A stretch of 64,000 nucleotides of DNA from CALBPI01 sp038524795 (GCA_038524795.1 JBCBIJ010000003.1:248001-312000), one strand, 5' to 3'. Counted from the stretch's first letter, positions 9,200 through 19,075 are shown. Numbers and translations: made by a program. The notes: generated from the letters alone by a model not told the origin.

Positions 9200-10633
9200 T
9201 CAGCCCCCGGTGAGCTTGTCGCGCAAAACGCGATTGACCTCGGCCGGGTCGGCCTTGCCACGACTGGCCTTCATGACCTGCCCCACGAGGTAGCCGATGA
9301 CCTTTTCCTTGCCGTCGCGGAACTGCTGCACCTGCTCGGGACTGGCCGCGATCACCTCATCGACCATGGCCTCGATGGCGCCCGAATCCGTGATCTGTCG
9401 CAGGCCTTTGGCATCGATGATGCTGTCGGCACTGCCCTCACCGGCCCACATGGCTTCAAAGACCTGCTTGGCCGCCGTGCCCGAGATCGTCTTGTCGGTG
9501 ATGCGCGCGAGCAAGCTCGCCAGCGCGGCCGCGTCGACGGGCGCATCGGCGATTGCGGTCCCTTCACGATTGAGCGCTGCAGTGAACTCACCGAGCACCC
9601 AGTTGGCCGCAAGCTTGGGCTCGGCTGTGCCCGCGACGGCCTCGAAGTAGTCAGCCATGGGTCGCTGACCCACCAAGACGTCGGCGTCTTCAGCGCGCAG
9701 ACCGTAGTCCGCAGCGAAGCGCTGTTTGCGGGCATCCGGCAACTCGGGCATCGCATCACGCACGCCGCCGACGAACACGTCGTCGATAACGACGGGCAAC
9801 AAGTCCGGATCGGGGAAGTAGCGGTAGTCGTTTGCGGCTTCCTTGCTGCGCATGGACCGCGTCTCATCGGCGTCGGCGTCGTAGAGCCGCGTTTCCTGCA
9901 CGATGCTGCCGCCCGCTTCGAGGATATCGGCCTGACGCTCGATCTCGTGCTCAATGGCGCGCTCGATAAAGCGGAAGGAATTCAGGTTCTTGATCTCTGT
10001 GCGCGTGCCCAACGGCGCGTCGGAAGACTTCCTCAGCGACACGTTGGCGTCGCAGCGAAACGAGCCTTCCTGCATGTTGCCGTCGGAGATACCGAGGTAG
10101 CGCACAAGCTCGTGCACGCGACGCATGTAGTCAGCCGCCTCGCGCGCCGACCTAATCTCGGGCTCGGAAACGATCTCAATGAGCGGTGTGCCGGCCCGGT
10201 TAAGGTCGATACCACTCTGGTCCGTGAAATTCTCGTGCAGCGACTTGCCCGCGTCTTCTTCGAGGTGCGCGCGCGTGACGTTGATGCGCCGCGGCGTGCC
10301 ATCGTCACCTGTGATCTCGACGGTACCGCCGTTCACAATGGGCAGCTCGTACTGGCTGATCTGGTAGCCCTTGGGTAGGTCCGGGTAGAAGTAGTTCTTG
10401 CGCGCAAATACAGAGCGCGGCGCGATGTCGGCGCCGATCGCAAGACCGAACGTTACAGCCAACCGCACGGCTTCGGCGTTGAGCACCGGCAGCACACCCG
10501 GGAAGCCCAGATCAATGAGGTTGGCCTGTGTGTTGGGATCGGCGCCGTAGGCGGTTGGCGCACTCGAAAAAATCTTGCTGCGCGTGGCGAGCTGGCAGTG
10601 GATCTCGAGACCGATGACGACATCCCAGCTCAT
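9200..10633 (-). CDS. gatB: Asp-tRNA(Asn)/Glu-tRNA(Gln) amidotransferase subunit B
   Basis: 477 residues. GatB binds the misacylated tRNA and catalyses the kinase and transamidation steps of GatCAB, using ammonia from GatA. The start MSWDVVIGLEIHCQL, the motif RKNYFYPDLPKGYQISQYE and DVNRAGTPLIEI-like segment (DLNRAGTPLIEIVSEPE) are diagnostic. The last 150 residues form the GatB/YqeY tRNA-binding tail, ending in GKADPAEVNRVLRDKL. The start overlaps the gatA stop by four bases. Confidence 0.97.
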   Translation of the reverse strand: MSWDVVIGLEIHCQLATRSKIFSSAPTAYGADPNTQANLIDLGFPGVLPVLNAEAVRLAVTFGLAIGADIAPRSVFARKNYFYPDLPKGYQISQYELPIVNGGTVEITGDDGTPRRINVTRAHLEEDAGKSLHENFTDQSGIDLNRAGTPLIEIVSEPEIRSAREAADYMRRVHELVRYLGISDGNMQEGSFRCDANVSLRKSSDAPLGTRTEIKNLNSFRFIERAIEHEIERQADILEAGGSIVQETRLYDADADETRSMRSKEAANDYRYFPDPDLLPVVIDDVFVGGVRDAMPELPDARKQRFAADYGLRAEDADVLVGQRPMADYFEAVAGTAEPKLAANWVLGEFTAALNREGTAIADAPVDAAALASLLARITDKTISGTAAKQVFEAMWAGEGSADSIIDAKGLRQITDSGAIEAMVDEVIAASPEQVQQFRDGKEKVIGYLVGQVMKASRGKADPAEVNRVLRDKLTGG

Positions 10634-12093
10634 GACCAGCCCTCCGGTGCCTGCAGATGCCAGTCCGTGGCCTGCTGGTACTGGTGCGCCGCGGCGAGCA
10701 TGCGGCCCTCGCCAAACGCAGGCGCGACGAGCTGCAGCCCCGCGGGCAGGCCGTTAACGAAACCACAAGGCACGCTCATGGCGGGTAGGCCCGCCAAATT
10801 TGCGCCAATCGTGTAGATGTCGTTCAAGTACATGGTGATCGGATCGTCCGTCTTCTCACCAAGTCCGAACGCAGGCGTCGGCGTCGTGGGTCCAACCACG
10901 AGATCGACCTGTTCGAACGCACGGGCGAAGTCAGCGCTAATGAGCCGACGGACTTTCTGCGCCTGCAGATAGTAGGCGTCGTAATAGCCCGCCGACAGAA
11001 CGTAGGTACCCGTCATGATGCGGCGCTTTACCTCAGCGCCGAAGCCTTCGCCGCGCGAACGGCGGTAGAGGTCTTCGAGATCAACCGGATTGTCGGCGCG
11101 GTGGCCGAAACGGATACCGTCAAAACGCGACAGGTTCGATGAGCACTCGGCGGGCGCGACGACATAGTAGGTGGGCACGGACAGCCCGATGTTGCCCAGC
11201 GACACATCGACGAGCGTGGCGCCGCGCGCCTCGAACTCGGCCGTTGCCGCACGCACAGCAACGGCGTAGTCGGCGTCGAGACCCTCGCCCATGAATTCCT
11301 GAACGATACCGATGCGCAGACCTTCAAGCGGTGCATCGAGGGCCGCCACGTAGTCGTCCACGGGCGCGTCCACACTCGTCGAATCACGGGGGTCGAGACC
11401 CGACATCGCGCCCAGTAACAAGGCCGCATCTTCGGCCGTTCGCGTCAGCGTTCCGGCCTGATCGAGGCTCGAAGCAAACGCGATCATGCCGAACCGCGAG
11501 ACGCGACCGTAGGTCGGCTTCAGACCTGTGATGCCGCAAAGTGCTGCTGGCTGACGGATCGAACCGCCCGTGTCGGTGCCCGTCGCGGCACCCACGAGGC
11601 GTGCGCTGACGGCAGCGGCCGAACCGCCCGACGAACCACCCGGCGACAGGCCTTCGCGCCACGGGTTGTGCACGTCGCCGAAGAAGCTGGTCTCGTTCGA
11701 CGACCCCATGGCGAACTCGTCCATGTTGGTCTTGCCGAGCACGATCGCGCCCGCATCGGCGAGCAGCGCCACGGCCGTCGCATCATAAGGCGGGACGAAC
11801 TGCTCCAGCATGCGCGAGCCACAGGTGGTGCGGACACCGTCGGTGCAGAAGATGTCCTTGTGCGCGATGGGCAGCCCTTCGAGCGGCCGCGCGTTGCCAT
11901 CCTTGATGCGCGCGTCGGCCGCATCTGCCGCAGCCAGCGCCGCGTCGGCGGTAATCGTAATGAAGGCATTCAGGCGCGGTTGCGCGGCCTCGATGCGTGC
12001 CAGCAAGTGGGCAGTGAGCTCGCGGGCCGTGAAACTGCCGTCGCGCAGACCGTCCCGCATGCCCGAAAGCGTCAGTTCGTGCATCGCAGTCAT
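10630..12093 (-). CDS. gatA: Asp-tRNA(Asn)/Glu-tRNA(Gln) amidotransferase subunit A
   Basis: 487 residues. GatA is the amidase that frees ammonia from glutamine for GatB. The Ser-cisSer-Lys triad is visible: Lys in PIAHKDIFCTDGV (near residue 78), cis-Ser in SPGGSSGGSAAAV and the nucleophile in GTDTGGSIRQPA. LKPTYGRVSRFG follows as in other amidases. The start overlaps the gatC stop by four bases and its own stop overlaps gatB, so all three subunits are coupled for equal synthesis. Confidence 0.97.
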   Translation of the reverse strand: MTAMHELTLSGMRDGLRDGSFTARELTAHLLARIEAAQPRLNAFITITADAALAAADAADARIKDGNARPLEGLPIAHKDIFCTDGVRTTCGSRMLEQFVPPYDATAVALLADAGAIVLGKTNMDEFAMGSSNETSFFGDVHNPWREGLSPGGSSGGSAAAVSARLVGAATGTDTGGSIRQPAALCGITGLKPTYGRVSRFGMIAFASSLDQAGTLTRTAEDAALLLGAMSGLDPRDSTSVDAPVDDYVAALDAPLEGLRIGIVQEFMGEGLDADYAVAVRAATAEFEARGATLVDVSLGNIGLSVPTYYVVAPAECSSNLSRFDGIRFGHRADNPVDLEDLYRRSRGEGFGAEVKRRIMTGTYVLSAGYYDAYYLQAQKVRRLISADFARAFEQVDLVVGPTTPTPAFGLGEKTDDPITMYLNDIYTIGANLAGLPAMSVPCGFVNGLPAGLQLVAPAFGEGRMLAAAHQYQQATDWHLQAPEGWS

Positions 12094-12377
12094 TCTATGA
12101 CCCTCGGCACGAGATAGAGCCCGTCTTCGGTGGCCTCACTGCAGGCCTGAAGGCGCGCACGATCGATGTCTGCATCGGCCGCGTCGGCACGCAGCCGCTG
12201 CACCTGGTCCAGCGGATGCGCCATCGGCGTCACGCTGGCGGTATCGGCCTCACCCAATTGGTCAACAAAGGCCACAATGGCGGCCAGTTTGTCGGTGATG
12301 TCGCCGAGCTCATCGCCCTCAAAGGACAGACGAGCCAAAACGGCCAGTTTTTCAATGTCGTCGCTGCCTATGCTCAT
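12090..12377 (-). CDS. gatC: Asp-tRNA(Asn)/Glu-tRNA(Gln) amidotransferase subunit C
   Basis: 95 residues from the ATG at 12377 (MSIGSDDIEKLAVLARLSF), which matches the usual GatC N-terminus; the longer open frame upstream has no family similarity. GatC is the belt subunit that wraps GatA and GatB. VTPMAHPLDQVQRLRAD is the conserved C-terminal segment. It is the first gene of the gatCAB-hslO operon and is divergent from mreB. Confidence 0.95.
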   Translation of the reverse strand: MSIGSDDIEKLAVLARLSFEGDELGDITDKLAAIVAFVDQLGEADTASVTPMAHPLDQVQRLRADAADADIDRARLQACSEATEDGLYLVPRVIE

Positions 12378-12517
12378 CGGCGCAAACCCTGAGAATTTCG
12401 TAAACGGTTCGGGGTGCCGGCGACCCCGCCGGGATTGTCCGCCCCGGGGACGGGGACGGCCGTGCCGACGCCTTGAAATACGGGCTTTTCGGCAAGCCGG
12501 CAAGAATACACGGCGCC

Positions 12518-12546
12518 TTGCTGATTGTCCCCCCCGTTGCTAGAGT
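12518..12546 (+). promoter_or_regulatory. Candidate sigma-70 promoter for mreB
   Basis: TTGCTG at 12518-12523 and TAGAGT at 12541-12546 are separated by exactly 17 bases, and the -10 ends 34 bases before the mreB ATG. The surroundings are very GC-rich, so this pair stands out. It is a prediction by eye. Confidence 0.45.
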
Positions 12547-12580
12547 TGCCGGAATTTCAGGGGGCTGGGCCCACCACACC

Positions 12581-13624
12581 ATGTTCAAAAACCTGCTTGG
12601 GTATTTCTCGCACGACCTTTCCATCGACCTGGGCACGGCAAACACGCTGATTTTCGTACGCGGCGAGGGGATCGTTCTCGATGAGCCCTCAGTAGTCGCA
12701 ATCCGTGAGGAGTACGGCAGTGGCGGTCGCCGAGTCGAAGCGGTCGGCCAGGACGCGAAAAACATGCTCGGACGCACACCGGGCAACATCACCGCCATCC
12801 GTCCGCTGAAGGACGGCGTCATCGCCGACTTCACGGTCACCGAAAAGATGCTGCAGACCTTCATCAAGAAGGTGCACGGCAATCGCTTCTTCACGCCGCC
12901 CTCGCGCGTGCTGATTTGCGTCCCTTATGGGTCGACGCAGGTTGAGCGACGCGCGATCCAGGAATCAGCTGAGGGCGCGGGCGCGAGCAAAGTGATCCTC
13001 ATCGCTGAACCCATGGCGGCCGCCATCGGCGCGGGCATGCCCGTGCACGAGGCACGCGGCTCGATGGTGCTCGATATCGGCGGCGGCACATCCGAAGTCG
13101 CGGTCATCTCACTGAATGGCATCGTCTATGCCGCGTCGGTTCGCGTCGGTGGCGACCGTTTCGATGAGGCCATCACGAACTACGTGCGCCGTAACTACGG
13201 CATCCTCATCGGTGAAGCCACAGCCGAACGCATCAAGCACGAAATCGGCTCGGCCTACCCGGGAACCGAAGTGCGCGAGATTTCGGTTAAGGGGCGCAAC
13301 CTCTCCGAAGGTGTGCCGCGCAGCTTCACTCTGAACAGCAACGAAATTCTCGAAGCACTGCAGGAGCCGCTGCAGGGCATCGTAGGCGCGGTCAAAGAAG
13401 CGCTCGAGCAAACGCCTCCCGAACTGGGCGCCGACGTCGCCGAACGCGGCATCGTGCTCACGGGCGGTGGCGCCATGTTGCGCGACCTGGACAAGCTGCT
13501 CATGGAAGAAACGGGCCTGCCTGTCGTCATCGCCGACGACCCGCTGACCTGTGTGGCCCGCGGCGGCGGGCGCGCGCTCGAGCTCATGGACGAGTACGGC
13601 CCCTCCGTGTTCGGGCTGAACTAG
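12581..13624 (+). CDS. mreB: Rod-shape actin homologue MreB
   Basis: 347 residues from the ATG at 12581 (MFKNLLGYFSHDLSIDLGTA), the normal MreB start; an upstream in-frame start would add 36 unrelated residues. MreB forms membrane-bound filaments that guide the elongasome. Actin-fold motifs are IDLGTANTL (phosphate 1), VLDIGGGTSEVAV (phosphate 2) and GIVLTGGGAMLRDLD (adenosine). PSVVAI and VCVPYG-like ICVPYGSTQVERRAI are typical. It heads the mreBCD-mrdA-rodA block. Confidence 0.98.
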   Translation: MFKNLLGYFSHDLSIDLGTANTLIFVRGEGIVLDEPSVVAIREEYGSGGRRVEAVGQDAKNMLGRTPGNITAIRPLKDGVIADFTVTEKMLQTFIKKVHGNRFFTPPSRVLICVPYGSTQVERRAIQESAEGAGASKVILIAEPMAAAIGAGMPVHEARGSMVLDIGGGTSEVAVISLNGIVYAASVRVGGDRFDEAITNYVRRNYGILIGEATAERIKHEIGSAYPGTEVREISVKGRNLSEGVPRSFTLNSNEILEALQEPLQGIVGAVKEALEQTPPELGADVAERGIVLTGGGAMLRDLDKLLMEETGLPVVIADDPLTCVARGGGRALELMDEYGPSVFGLN

Positions 13625-13645
13625 CCCCGCGGCGCAGCAAGGTAG

Positions 13646-14539
13646 ATGCCGGCCGGCACACCAGGCGTACACAGGGTCAGCACGGGCCCGGCGCTCGGCC
13701 TGCGCACGTTTCTTTGCGCCGCCGCAGCCGTGCTGCTCATGCTCGTCGACCAGCGCACGGCGCTCACGGAAAAGCCGCGCGCCGTGCTCATGACGCTCGT
13801 CTACCCCATCCAGGAAGCCGTCGCCGTGCCAGCGCAGTTACTCGACTGGAGCGACGACGCCACGCGGACGCGCGCAGAGCTCGCACGCGAGAACAACCGG
13901 CTCAAACGCGAGCGCCTGCTCGCCGACGCCCGGCTGCAGCAGCTCAACGCCATCCGCGCCGAGAACGACCGCTTGCGCGAAATGCTCGACGCCCGACCGC
14001 GCGTAGGCGCCAGTGTCCGCGTCGCGCAAATCCTCGAGGTCGACACCGACCCGTTTCGCCACCGCGTCGTCATCAACAAAGGCGGCAACGACGGTGTGTT
14101 CGAGCGTCAGGCCATCATCGACGCCAACGGCGTGGTTGGGCAGGTGCTGCGTGCAGGCCCCGTGAGCGCCACGGTGCTGCTCATCAGCGATCCCGGACAC
14201 GCGGTGCAGGTTGAGGTGGTGCGCAACGGCCTGCGCACCGTCGCGTTCGGCTCGGGCGACTACGATCAGCTCGAGATTCGTTTCCTGCCCAACAACGCCG
14301 ACATCGAAGTCGGCGACCTGCTCGTGACCACGAGCCTGAGCGGCGACTACCCGGCCGGCTATCCCGTGGCCGAGGTCGTGGCCGTCGAACAACAGCCCCG
14401 GCAGGCCTTCGCACGGGTCACAGCGAGCCCCGCTGCGGCGCTGACGCGCATGCGCGAAGTGCTCCTGCTCGCCCCGACGACGGCAACGCAACCCGCCGCG
14501 GCCGAAACCGAAGAGACGACCGACGATGGCGGGACCTAG
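13646..14539 (+). CDS. mreC: Rod-shape protein MreC
   Basis: 297 residues. MreC is a periplasmic scaffold anchored by one N-terminal helix (LRTFLCAAAAVLLMLVDQR, about 20-38), followed by a coiled coil (about 70-115, rich in Glu, Arg and Leu) and a beta-barrel domain. Family signatures are VINKGGNDGVFERQAIID, VVGQVLRAG and FLPNNADIEVGDLLVTTSLSG. It activates PBP2/RodA. The end overlaps mreD by 14 bases. Confidence 0.95.
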   Translation: MPAGTPGVHRVSTGPALGLRTFLCAAAAVLLMLVDQRTALTEKPRAVLMTLVYPIQEAVAVPAQLLDWSDDATRTRAELARENNRLKRERLLADARLQQLNAIRAENDRLREMLDARPRVGASVRVAQILEVDTDPFRHRVVINKGGNDGVFERQAIIDANGVVGQVLRAGPVSATVLLISDPGHAVQVEVVRNGLRTVAFGSGDYDQLEIRFLPNNADIEVGDLLVTTSLSGDYPAGYPVAEVVAVEQQPRQAFARVTASPAAALTRMREVLLLAPTTATQPAAAETEETTDDGGT

Positions 14540-15014
14540 GGACCGCGCCTGGGTCGGCCCCGTCGCGCTGATCATTGCGCTCGGGCTCTCGGCACAGCCC
14601 CTGCCGGGCTGGATGGCGCCGGCCCGTCCCGATTGGGTCGCACTCGTGCTCATATACCTCGGAATCCACACGCCGCAGCGGCTCGTGCTCGTCCAGGCCG
14701 TGGTGGCCGGGCTGCTACTCGATGCATTACAAGGTACGCCGCTGGGCCAGCACGTGCTGGCACTCGTGCTCTGCTGCTACTTGCCGCTGAAGCTACACCT
14801 GCGGCTTATGCTCGTGCCGATCTGGCAGACCATGCTGCTCACCGCGGTGTTCACAGCCATCTACCAGTTCGTGATGTTCTGGATCAATGGCGCCACGGGC
14901 AATGATATTGGGGCGGCGTTCTACCTGTGGCCACTGGCCAGCAATGCAATCGTTTGGCCCCTGTTGCTGACCCTCCTGGACCGCGCTCGGCTGGGTCGAC
15001 GCAGCAGCGACTGA
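14526..15014 (+). CDS. mreD: Rod-shape membrane protein MreD
   Basis: 162 residues, nearly all hydrophobic, with five or six predicted membrane helices. MreD belongs to the elongasome with MreC and RodA. The motif RPDWVALVLIYLGIHTPQR near the N-terminus and GLLLDALQGTPLGQHVLA are characteristic of the family. The start lies within the last codons of mreC. A 52-base gap separates it from mrdA. Confidence 0.93.
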   Translation: MAGPRDRAWVGPVALIIALGLSAQPLPGWMAPARPDWVALVLIYLGIHTPQRLVLVQAVVAGLLLDALQGTPLGQHVLALVLCCYLPLKLHLRLMLVPIWQTMLLTAVFTAIYQFVMFWINGATGNDIGAAFYLWPLASNAIVWPLLLTLLDRARLGRRSSD

Positions 15015-15066
15015 AGCTCGGGCCCGACGGCTTTATACTGGGGTCGTCCTACTACGACCGCGACGT

Positions 15067-16920
15067 ATGGCAAACCTCCAGGCAATCCGCGACACGGTTG
15101 CCGAACAGCGCATCTTTCTGGGCAGACTGTTCGTAGCCGTCATCTTTGTGCTGTGTGCCAGCGGCCTCGTCGTCGCGCGGCTCACGCAGCTGCAGGTGAT
15201 CGAGCACGAGCATTACGCGGATCTCTCGCAGGGCAACCGTATTCGGATTGAGGCGGCGCCGCCGACACGCGGCCTGATCCTCGACCGCAACGGCAACGTT
15301 CTGGCGCAAAACCTGCCCGCCTACCAGCTTGAGATGATCCCCGAGCAGGTCGACGACATCGACGACGCCCTCGATGCGCTCATCGAGGCCGGCCTCGTCA
15401 ACGGCGACTACCGTGAAGAGATCCGCGACCGGATTCGTCGCAGCGCCTCGTTCAATCCCGTGACGCTGGCCGAGCGACTCGACGATGCGGCCATCGCGCA
15501 GTTTGCTCGGCTGCGGCCTTTTTTCCGTGGCATCGACATTCGCGCGCGACTGGTGCGTGACTACCCGCACGGCGACCTTGCCGCGCATGTCATCGGTTAC
15601 GTCGGACGCCTGAGCGCACAGGACCTCGATCGCGTCGACACGACCAATTACGCGGGCACGGCCCAAATTGGCAAGACGGGCATCGAGCTGACCTACGAAG
15701 GGTTGCTGCATGGCACGGTTGGTCACAATGAAGTGGTGACCACAGCCGAAGGTCGCGCGCATTCCTACGAGCCACGCACCGAACCCGAGCCGGGACGCAA
15801 TGTCTACCTGACGCTCGACCTTGAGTTACAACAGCTCGCGGAGACAGAACTCAAGGGCCAACGCGGCGCCATCGTGGCGCTCGACCCGACCAATGGCGAG
15901 ATCCTGGCCATGGCCAGCGCGCCGACGTTCAATCCCAACGAGTTTGCGCGGGGCATGGGCACCAACGCCTTTGCGGCACTGCAGGCCGACCTCGATCGCC
16001 CGTTGTTCAATCGCGCCATCTCGGGGCGTTACCCGCCGGGCTCCACGATCAAACCGATTCTCGGCTACGGCGCACTCGTGAGCGGCCGCACGACAGCCAC
16101 TCGTATCACACACTGCGAGGGCCATTTCAGCCTGCCCGGATCGACACACCGCTATCGCGACTGGAAACCCGAAGGGCACGGCATCGTTGACCTGTCCGAA
16201 GCCATTGCGCAGTCCTGTGACGTCTACTTTTATGAGCTGGCCCAGGATATGGACATCGACCTCATGCACGACTTTCTCGTGCAGTTCGGGCTTGGTGCCA
16301 CGCTGGGTGTCGAGATTCCGGGCGAGAAGGCGGGCATCGTGCCCTCGCGAGCCTGGAAACGCGGCTCGTTCCGGCGGCGGGCGGACCAGGTCTGGTTCCC
16401 GGGCGAAACCGTCATCGCCTCCATTGGCCAAGGCTACATGCTGGCCACGCCGCTTCAGCTCGCACACGCCACGGCAGCCATCGCCATGCGCGGCCAACGT
16501 GCGCGACCCCACCTGACCTTGCGCGATGAAGACCAGCTCACCGGCGCAAGCACCGACTATGAAAAGTCGCTGCTGCCCGCGGTGGGCCACGCGGATGAAC
16601 ACGCCTGGGTGCACATTGTTGGCGCAATGGAGGACGTGCTGCAGTCGGTGCGAGGCTCCGCGTACGCGGCCGGACGGGGCGCGGAGTACGACATCGCCGG
16701 TAAGAGTGGCACGGCGCAGGTGTTCAGCGTCGCGCAGGAAGAGGAATACGACGAGCTCGAGCTCGACGAACGGCTCAAGGACCACGCCTTGTTCGTAGCC
16801 TTCGCGCCCGTCGAGGCACCGCGCATCGCCGTGGCCGTGATCATCGAGAACGGCAGCAGCGGCTCTACGGTTGCCGCACCCATTGCGCGCGCGCTCACTG
16901 ACGCCTGGCTCAATCGCTGA
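15067..16920 (+). CDS. mrdA: Penicillin-binding protein 2 (elongation transpeptidase)
   Basis: 617 residues. PBP2 crosslinks peptidoglycan during elongation. An N-terminal membrane helix (about 19-38) is followed by the pedestal domain (TRGLILDRNGNVLA) and the transpeptidase. All active-site motifs are present: S326-TIK329 in PPGSTIKP, SCD at 383-385 and KSGTA at 546-550. The variant SCD instead of SxN is usual for PBP2. The stop TGA overlaps the rodA ATG by one base, coupling it with its glycosyltransferase partner. Confidence 0.97.
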   Translation: MANLQAIRDTVAEQRIFLGRLFVAVIFVLCASGLVVARLTQLQVIEHEHYADLSQGNRIRIEAAPPTRGLILDRNGNVLAQNLPAYQLEMIPEQVDDIDDALDALIEAGLVNGDYREEIRDRIRRSASFNPVTLAERLDDAAIAQFARLRPFFRGIDIRARLVRDYPHGDLAAHVIGYVGRLSAQDLDRVDTTNYAGTAQIGKTGIELTYEGLLHGTVGHNEVVTTAEGRAHSYEPRTEPEPGRNVYLTLDLELQQLAETELKGQRGAIVALDPTNGEILAMASAPTFNPNEFARGMGTNAFAALQADLDRPLFNRAISGRYPPGSTIKPILGYGALVSGRTTATRITHCEGHFSLPGSTHRYRDWKPEGHGIVDLSEAIAQSCDVYFYELAQDMDIDLMHDFLVQFGLGATLGVEIPGEKAGIVPSRAWKRGSFRRRADQVWFPGETVIASIGQGYMLATPLQLAHATAAIAMRGQRARPHLTLRDEDQLTGASTDYEKSLLPAVGHADEHAWVHIVGAMEDVLQSVRGSAYAAGRGAEYDIAGKSGTAQVFSVAQEEEYDELELDERLKDHALFVAFAPVEAPRIAVAVIIENGSSGSTVAAPIARALTDAWLNR

Positions 16921-18047
16921 TGTTCCGCGAGGAAGCGCAGCTGCAACGCGGCACCAACCCCACGACCACCACGTGGTTCGCGCGTGCGCACATCGACCCG
17001 CCGCTGCTCGCAGGCGTGTTGCTGCTCTGTGCCTTCGGCCTGTTCGTGTTGTACAGCGCCACAGGTCAAAGCTCGGCCCGCACCATGGCGCAGGCGGTTC
17101 GTCTGGGCGTGGCGCTTGTCGCCATGATCACGCTCGCGCAGATCCCTCCCGTGGTCTACCGACGCTGGGCCTGGGCCGGCTACGCGCTGGGTCTCGCGCT
17201 TCTGCTCGTCGTGCTCATCGCGGGCGTGTCGGGCAAAGGTGCACAGCGCTGGATCGACATCGGTTTTCGCTTTCAGCCCTCAGAGATCATGAAGATCGCC
17301 GTGCCCATGGCGGCGGCGGCCTATCTTTACACGCGCAGCCTGCCGCCCAACCTCATGTCGCTGGCGGCGCTCGCAGCCATCATCCTGCCGCCCGTACTGC
17401 TCATCGCGCGCCAGCCCGATCTCGGCACCGCGATTCTGATCGGCGCATCGGGCGCGATCGTGGTGCTGCTGGCCGGGCTCCGGCTGCGCGTCATTATTGC
17501 CATAGGCGCGATTATCGGCGCCGCACTGCCGCTGCTGTGGCAACAGTTGCGTGACTACCAGCGCCAGCGCGTACTGACGATGCTGGATCCGCAAAGCGAC
17601 CCGCTGGGCGCGGGCTACAACATCATCCAGTCCAAGATCGCGATCGGCTCGGGTGGCCTGTTTGGAAAAGGCTGGACCAACGGCACGCAGGGACAGCTCG
17701 AGTACCTGCCTGAGCGCAGCACGGACTTCATCTTTGCCGTCATTGGCGAGGAGTTCGGTTTGCTCGGCGTGATGACACTGATGCTGTTGTACCTGTTCGT
17801 TGTGGGCCGCGGCCTCTACATCGCAAGCCAGGCGCCCGATAGTTTTTCGCGGCTGCTCGCGGGCAGCCTGACGCTCACCTTCTTCGTCTACGTCCTCGTC
17901 AACACAGCCATGGTCACGGGACTCTTGCCCGTCGTTGGCGTGCCGCTGCCACTCATCAGTTACGGGGGCACCTCCATGGTGACCCTGCTCGGGGCATTCG
18001 GTATTCTCATGTCTATCCAGACGCACAAGCGTTTGCTGCCGCGTTGA
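16920..18047 (+). CDS. rodA: Peptidoglycan glycosyltransferase RodA
   Basis: 375 residues with about ten membrane helices, a SEDS-family polymerase of lipid II acting with PBP2. Family motifs are RWIDIGFRFQPSEIMKI, QPDLGTAILIGASG, GAGYNIIQSKIAIGSGGLFGKG, FIFAVIGEEFGLLG and GVPLPLISYGGTSM near the end. The conserved catalytic Asp lies in the extracellular loop in the middle. It starts one base inside the mrdA stop. Confidence 0.97.
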   Translation: MFREEAQLQRGTNPTTTTWFARAHIDPPLLAGVLLLCAFGLFVLYSATGQSSARTMAQAVRLGVALVAMITLAQIPPVVYRRWAWAGYALGLALLLVVLIAGVSGKGAQRWIDIGFRFQPSEIMKIAVPMAAAAYLYTRSLPPNLMSLAALAAIILPPVLLIARQPDLGTAILIGASGAIVVLLAGLRLRVIIAIGAIIGAALPLLWQQLRDYQRQRVLTMLDPQSDPLGAGYNIIQSKIAIGSGGLFGKGWTNGTQGQLEYLPERSTDFIFAVIGEEFGLLGVMTLMLLYLFVVGRGLYIASQAPDSFSRLLAGSLTLTFFVYVLVNTAMVTGLLPVVGVPLPLISYGGTSMVTLLGAFGILMSIQTHKRLLPR

Positions 18048-18067
18048 CCACGGAGGACGACGACGCG

Positions 18068-19075
18068 ATGCACTCAACCTGCCGCCTGCTCATTGCCACC
18101 CTTGCCCTGCTCTGCGCCGGCACCGCCAGCGCCATCGACACCGATCGTGACGACGTTCGTGCCTTCATCGACCAGATGGTTGAACAACACGGATTCGATC
18201 GCGCCGAACTCGTCGTACTGCTGGGCGAAGCCGAAGTGCAGGAGGGCATCCTTGAGGCCATGCGCCGCCCTGCCGAACGCACCAAGCCCTGGCACGAGTA
18301 CCGCGACATCTTTATCCAGCCCAAGCGCGTCAAGGCCGGCGTTGCATTCTGGGCCGAGCATGCGGATGCCATCGAACGCATCAGCGCAGACACGGGCGTT
18401 CCGGCCGAGATTCTCGTCGGCATCATTGGCGTCGAAACCTATTACGGCCGAATCACAGGCAAGCACCGCGTACTCGACGCGCTTGTGACACTGGGTTTTG
18501 ACTACCCACCCCGCGCCAATTTCTTCCGAAAAGAACTCGGCCAATTCCTGCAACTGGCGCGCGAGGAAGACATCGACCCGCGCACGGCGCTGGGTTCCTA
18601 CGCGGGCGCCATGGGCGCTCCGCAGTTCATTCCCTCGAGCTATCGCGCGTATGCCGACGACGGCGACGGCGACGGCCGCAAAGACCTGTTCAACAACTGG
18701 GACGACGTGCTCGCCAGTGTTGCCGAGTACTTTCGGCGCCACCGCTGGAAGCCGGGGGCGCCCGTCGTAGCCGCAGCATCACTCACAGACGGCGCGAGCC
18801 TCGCGCTCCCCGCCGAAAACAAACTGGCGGACCCAATCGACATCAGCGCGCTGCGCGAACAGGGCCTGAAGTTCGATACCGCAGCGCTCGCGGGGGACTC
18901 AGCACGCGTCATCGTGTTCGAGGGCGACGCGGGTCGGGAGCTGCACGTCGGCTTCCACAACTTCTACGTGATCACGCGCTATAACCGCAGCACCATGTAC
19001 GCCATGGCCGTCTGGCAACTCGGCAACGAGATCGCAGCGGCGCGGCACGCCAGCGAGGTCGCCGCAACACCATGA
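18068..19075 (+). CDS. mltB: Membrane-bound lytic transglycosylase B
   Basis: 335 residues from the ATG at 18068, which has GGAGG eleven bases upstream; a TTG overlapping the rodA stop is less likely because this start gives a clean signal peptide (MHSTCRLLIATLALLCAGTA). The enzyme cleaves peptidoglycan glycan strands to anhydromuramyl ends. The catalytic Glu is in GIIGVETYYGRITG, and GSYAGAMGAPQFIPSSYR is the family signature. There is a Cys in the signal region, but I see no strong lipobox, so it may be soluble in the periplasm. Confidence 0.93.
   Translation: MHSTCRLLIATLALLCAGTASAIDTDRDDVRAFIDQMVEQHGFDRAELVVLLGEAEVQEGILEAMRRPAERTKPWHEYRDIFIQPKRVKAGVAFWAEHADAIERISADTGVPAEILVGIIGVETYYGRITGKHRVLDALVTLGFDYPPRANFFRKELGQFLQLAREEDIDPRTALGSYAGAMGAPQFIPSSYRAYADDGDGDGRKDLFNNWDDVLASVAEYFRRHRWKPGAPVVAAASLTDGASLALPAENKLADPIDISALREQGLKFDTAALAGDSARVIVFEGDAGRELHVGFHNFYVITRYNRSTMYAMAVWQLGNEIAAARHASEVAATP

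Noticed and set aside
8495..10378. Open frame of about 630 codons on the plus strand opposite hslO and gatB
   Set aside because: It spans two well-conserved genes on the other strand and shows no family pattern, so it is a shadow.
12378..12580. Regulatory RNA between gatC and mreB
   Set aside because: The gap is GC-rich with runs of C and G but shows no conserved RNA motif; a plain divergent promoter region explains it.
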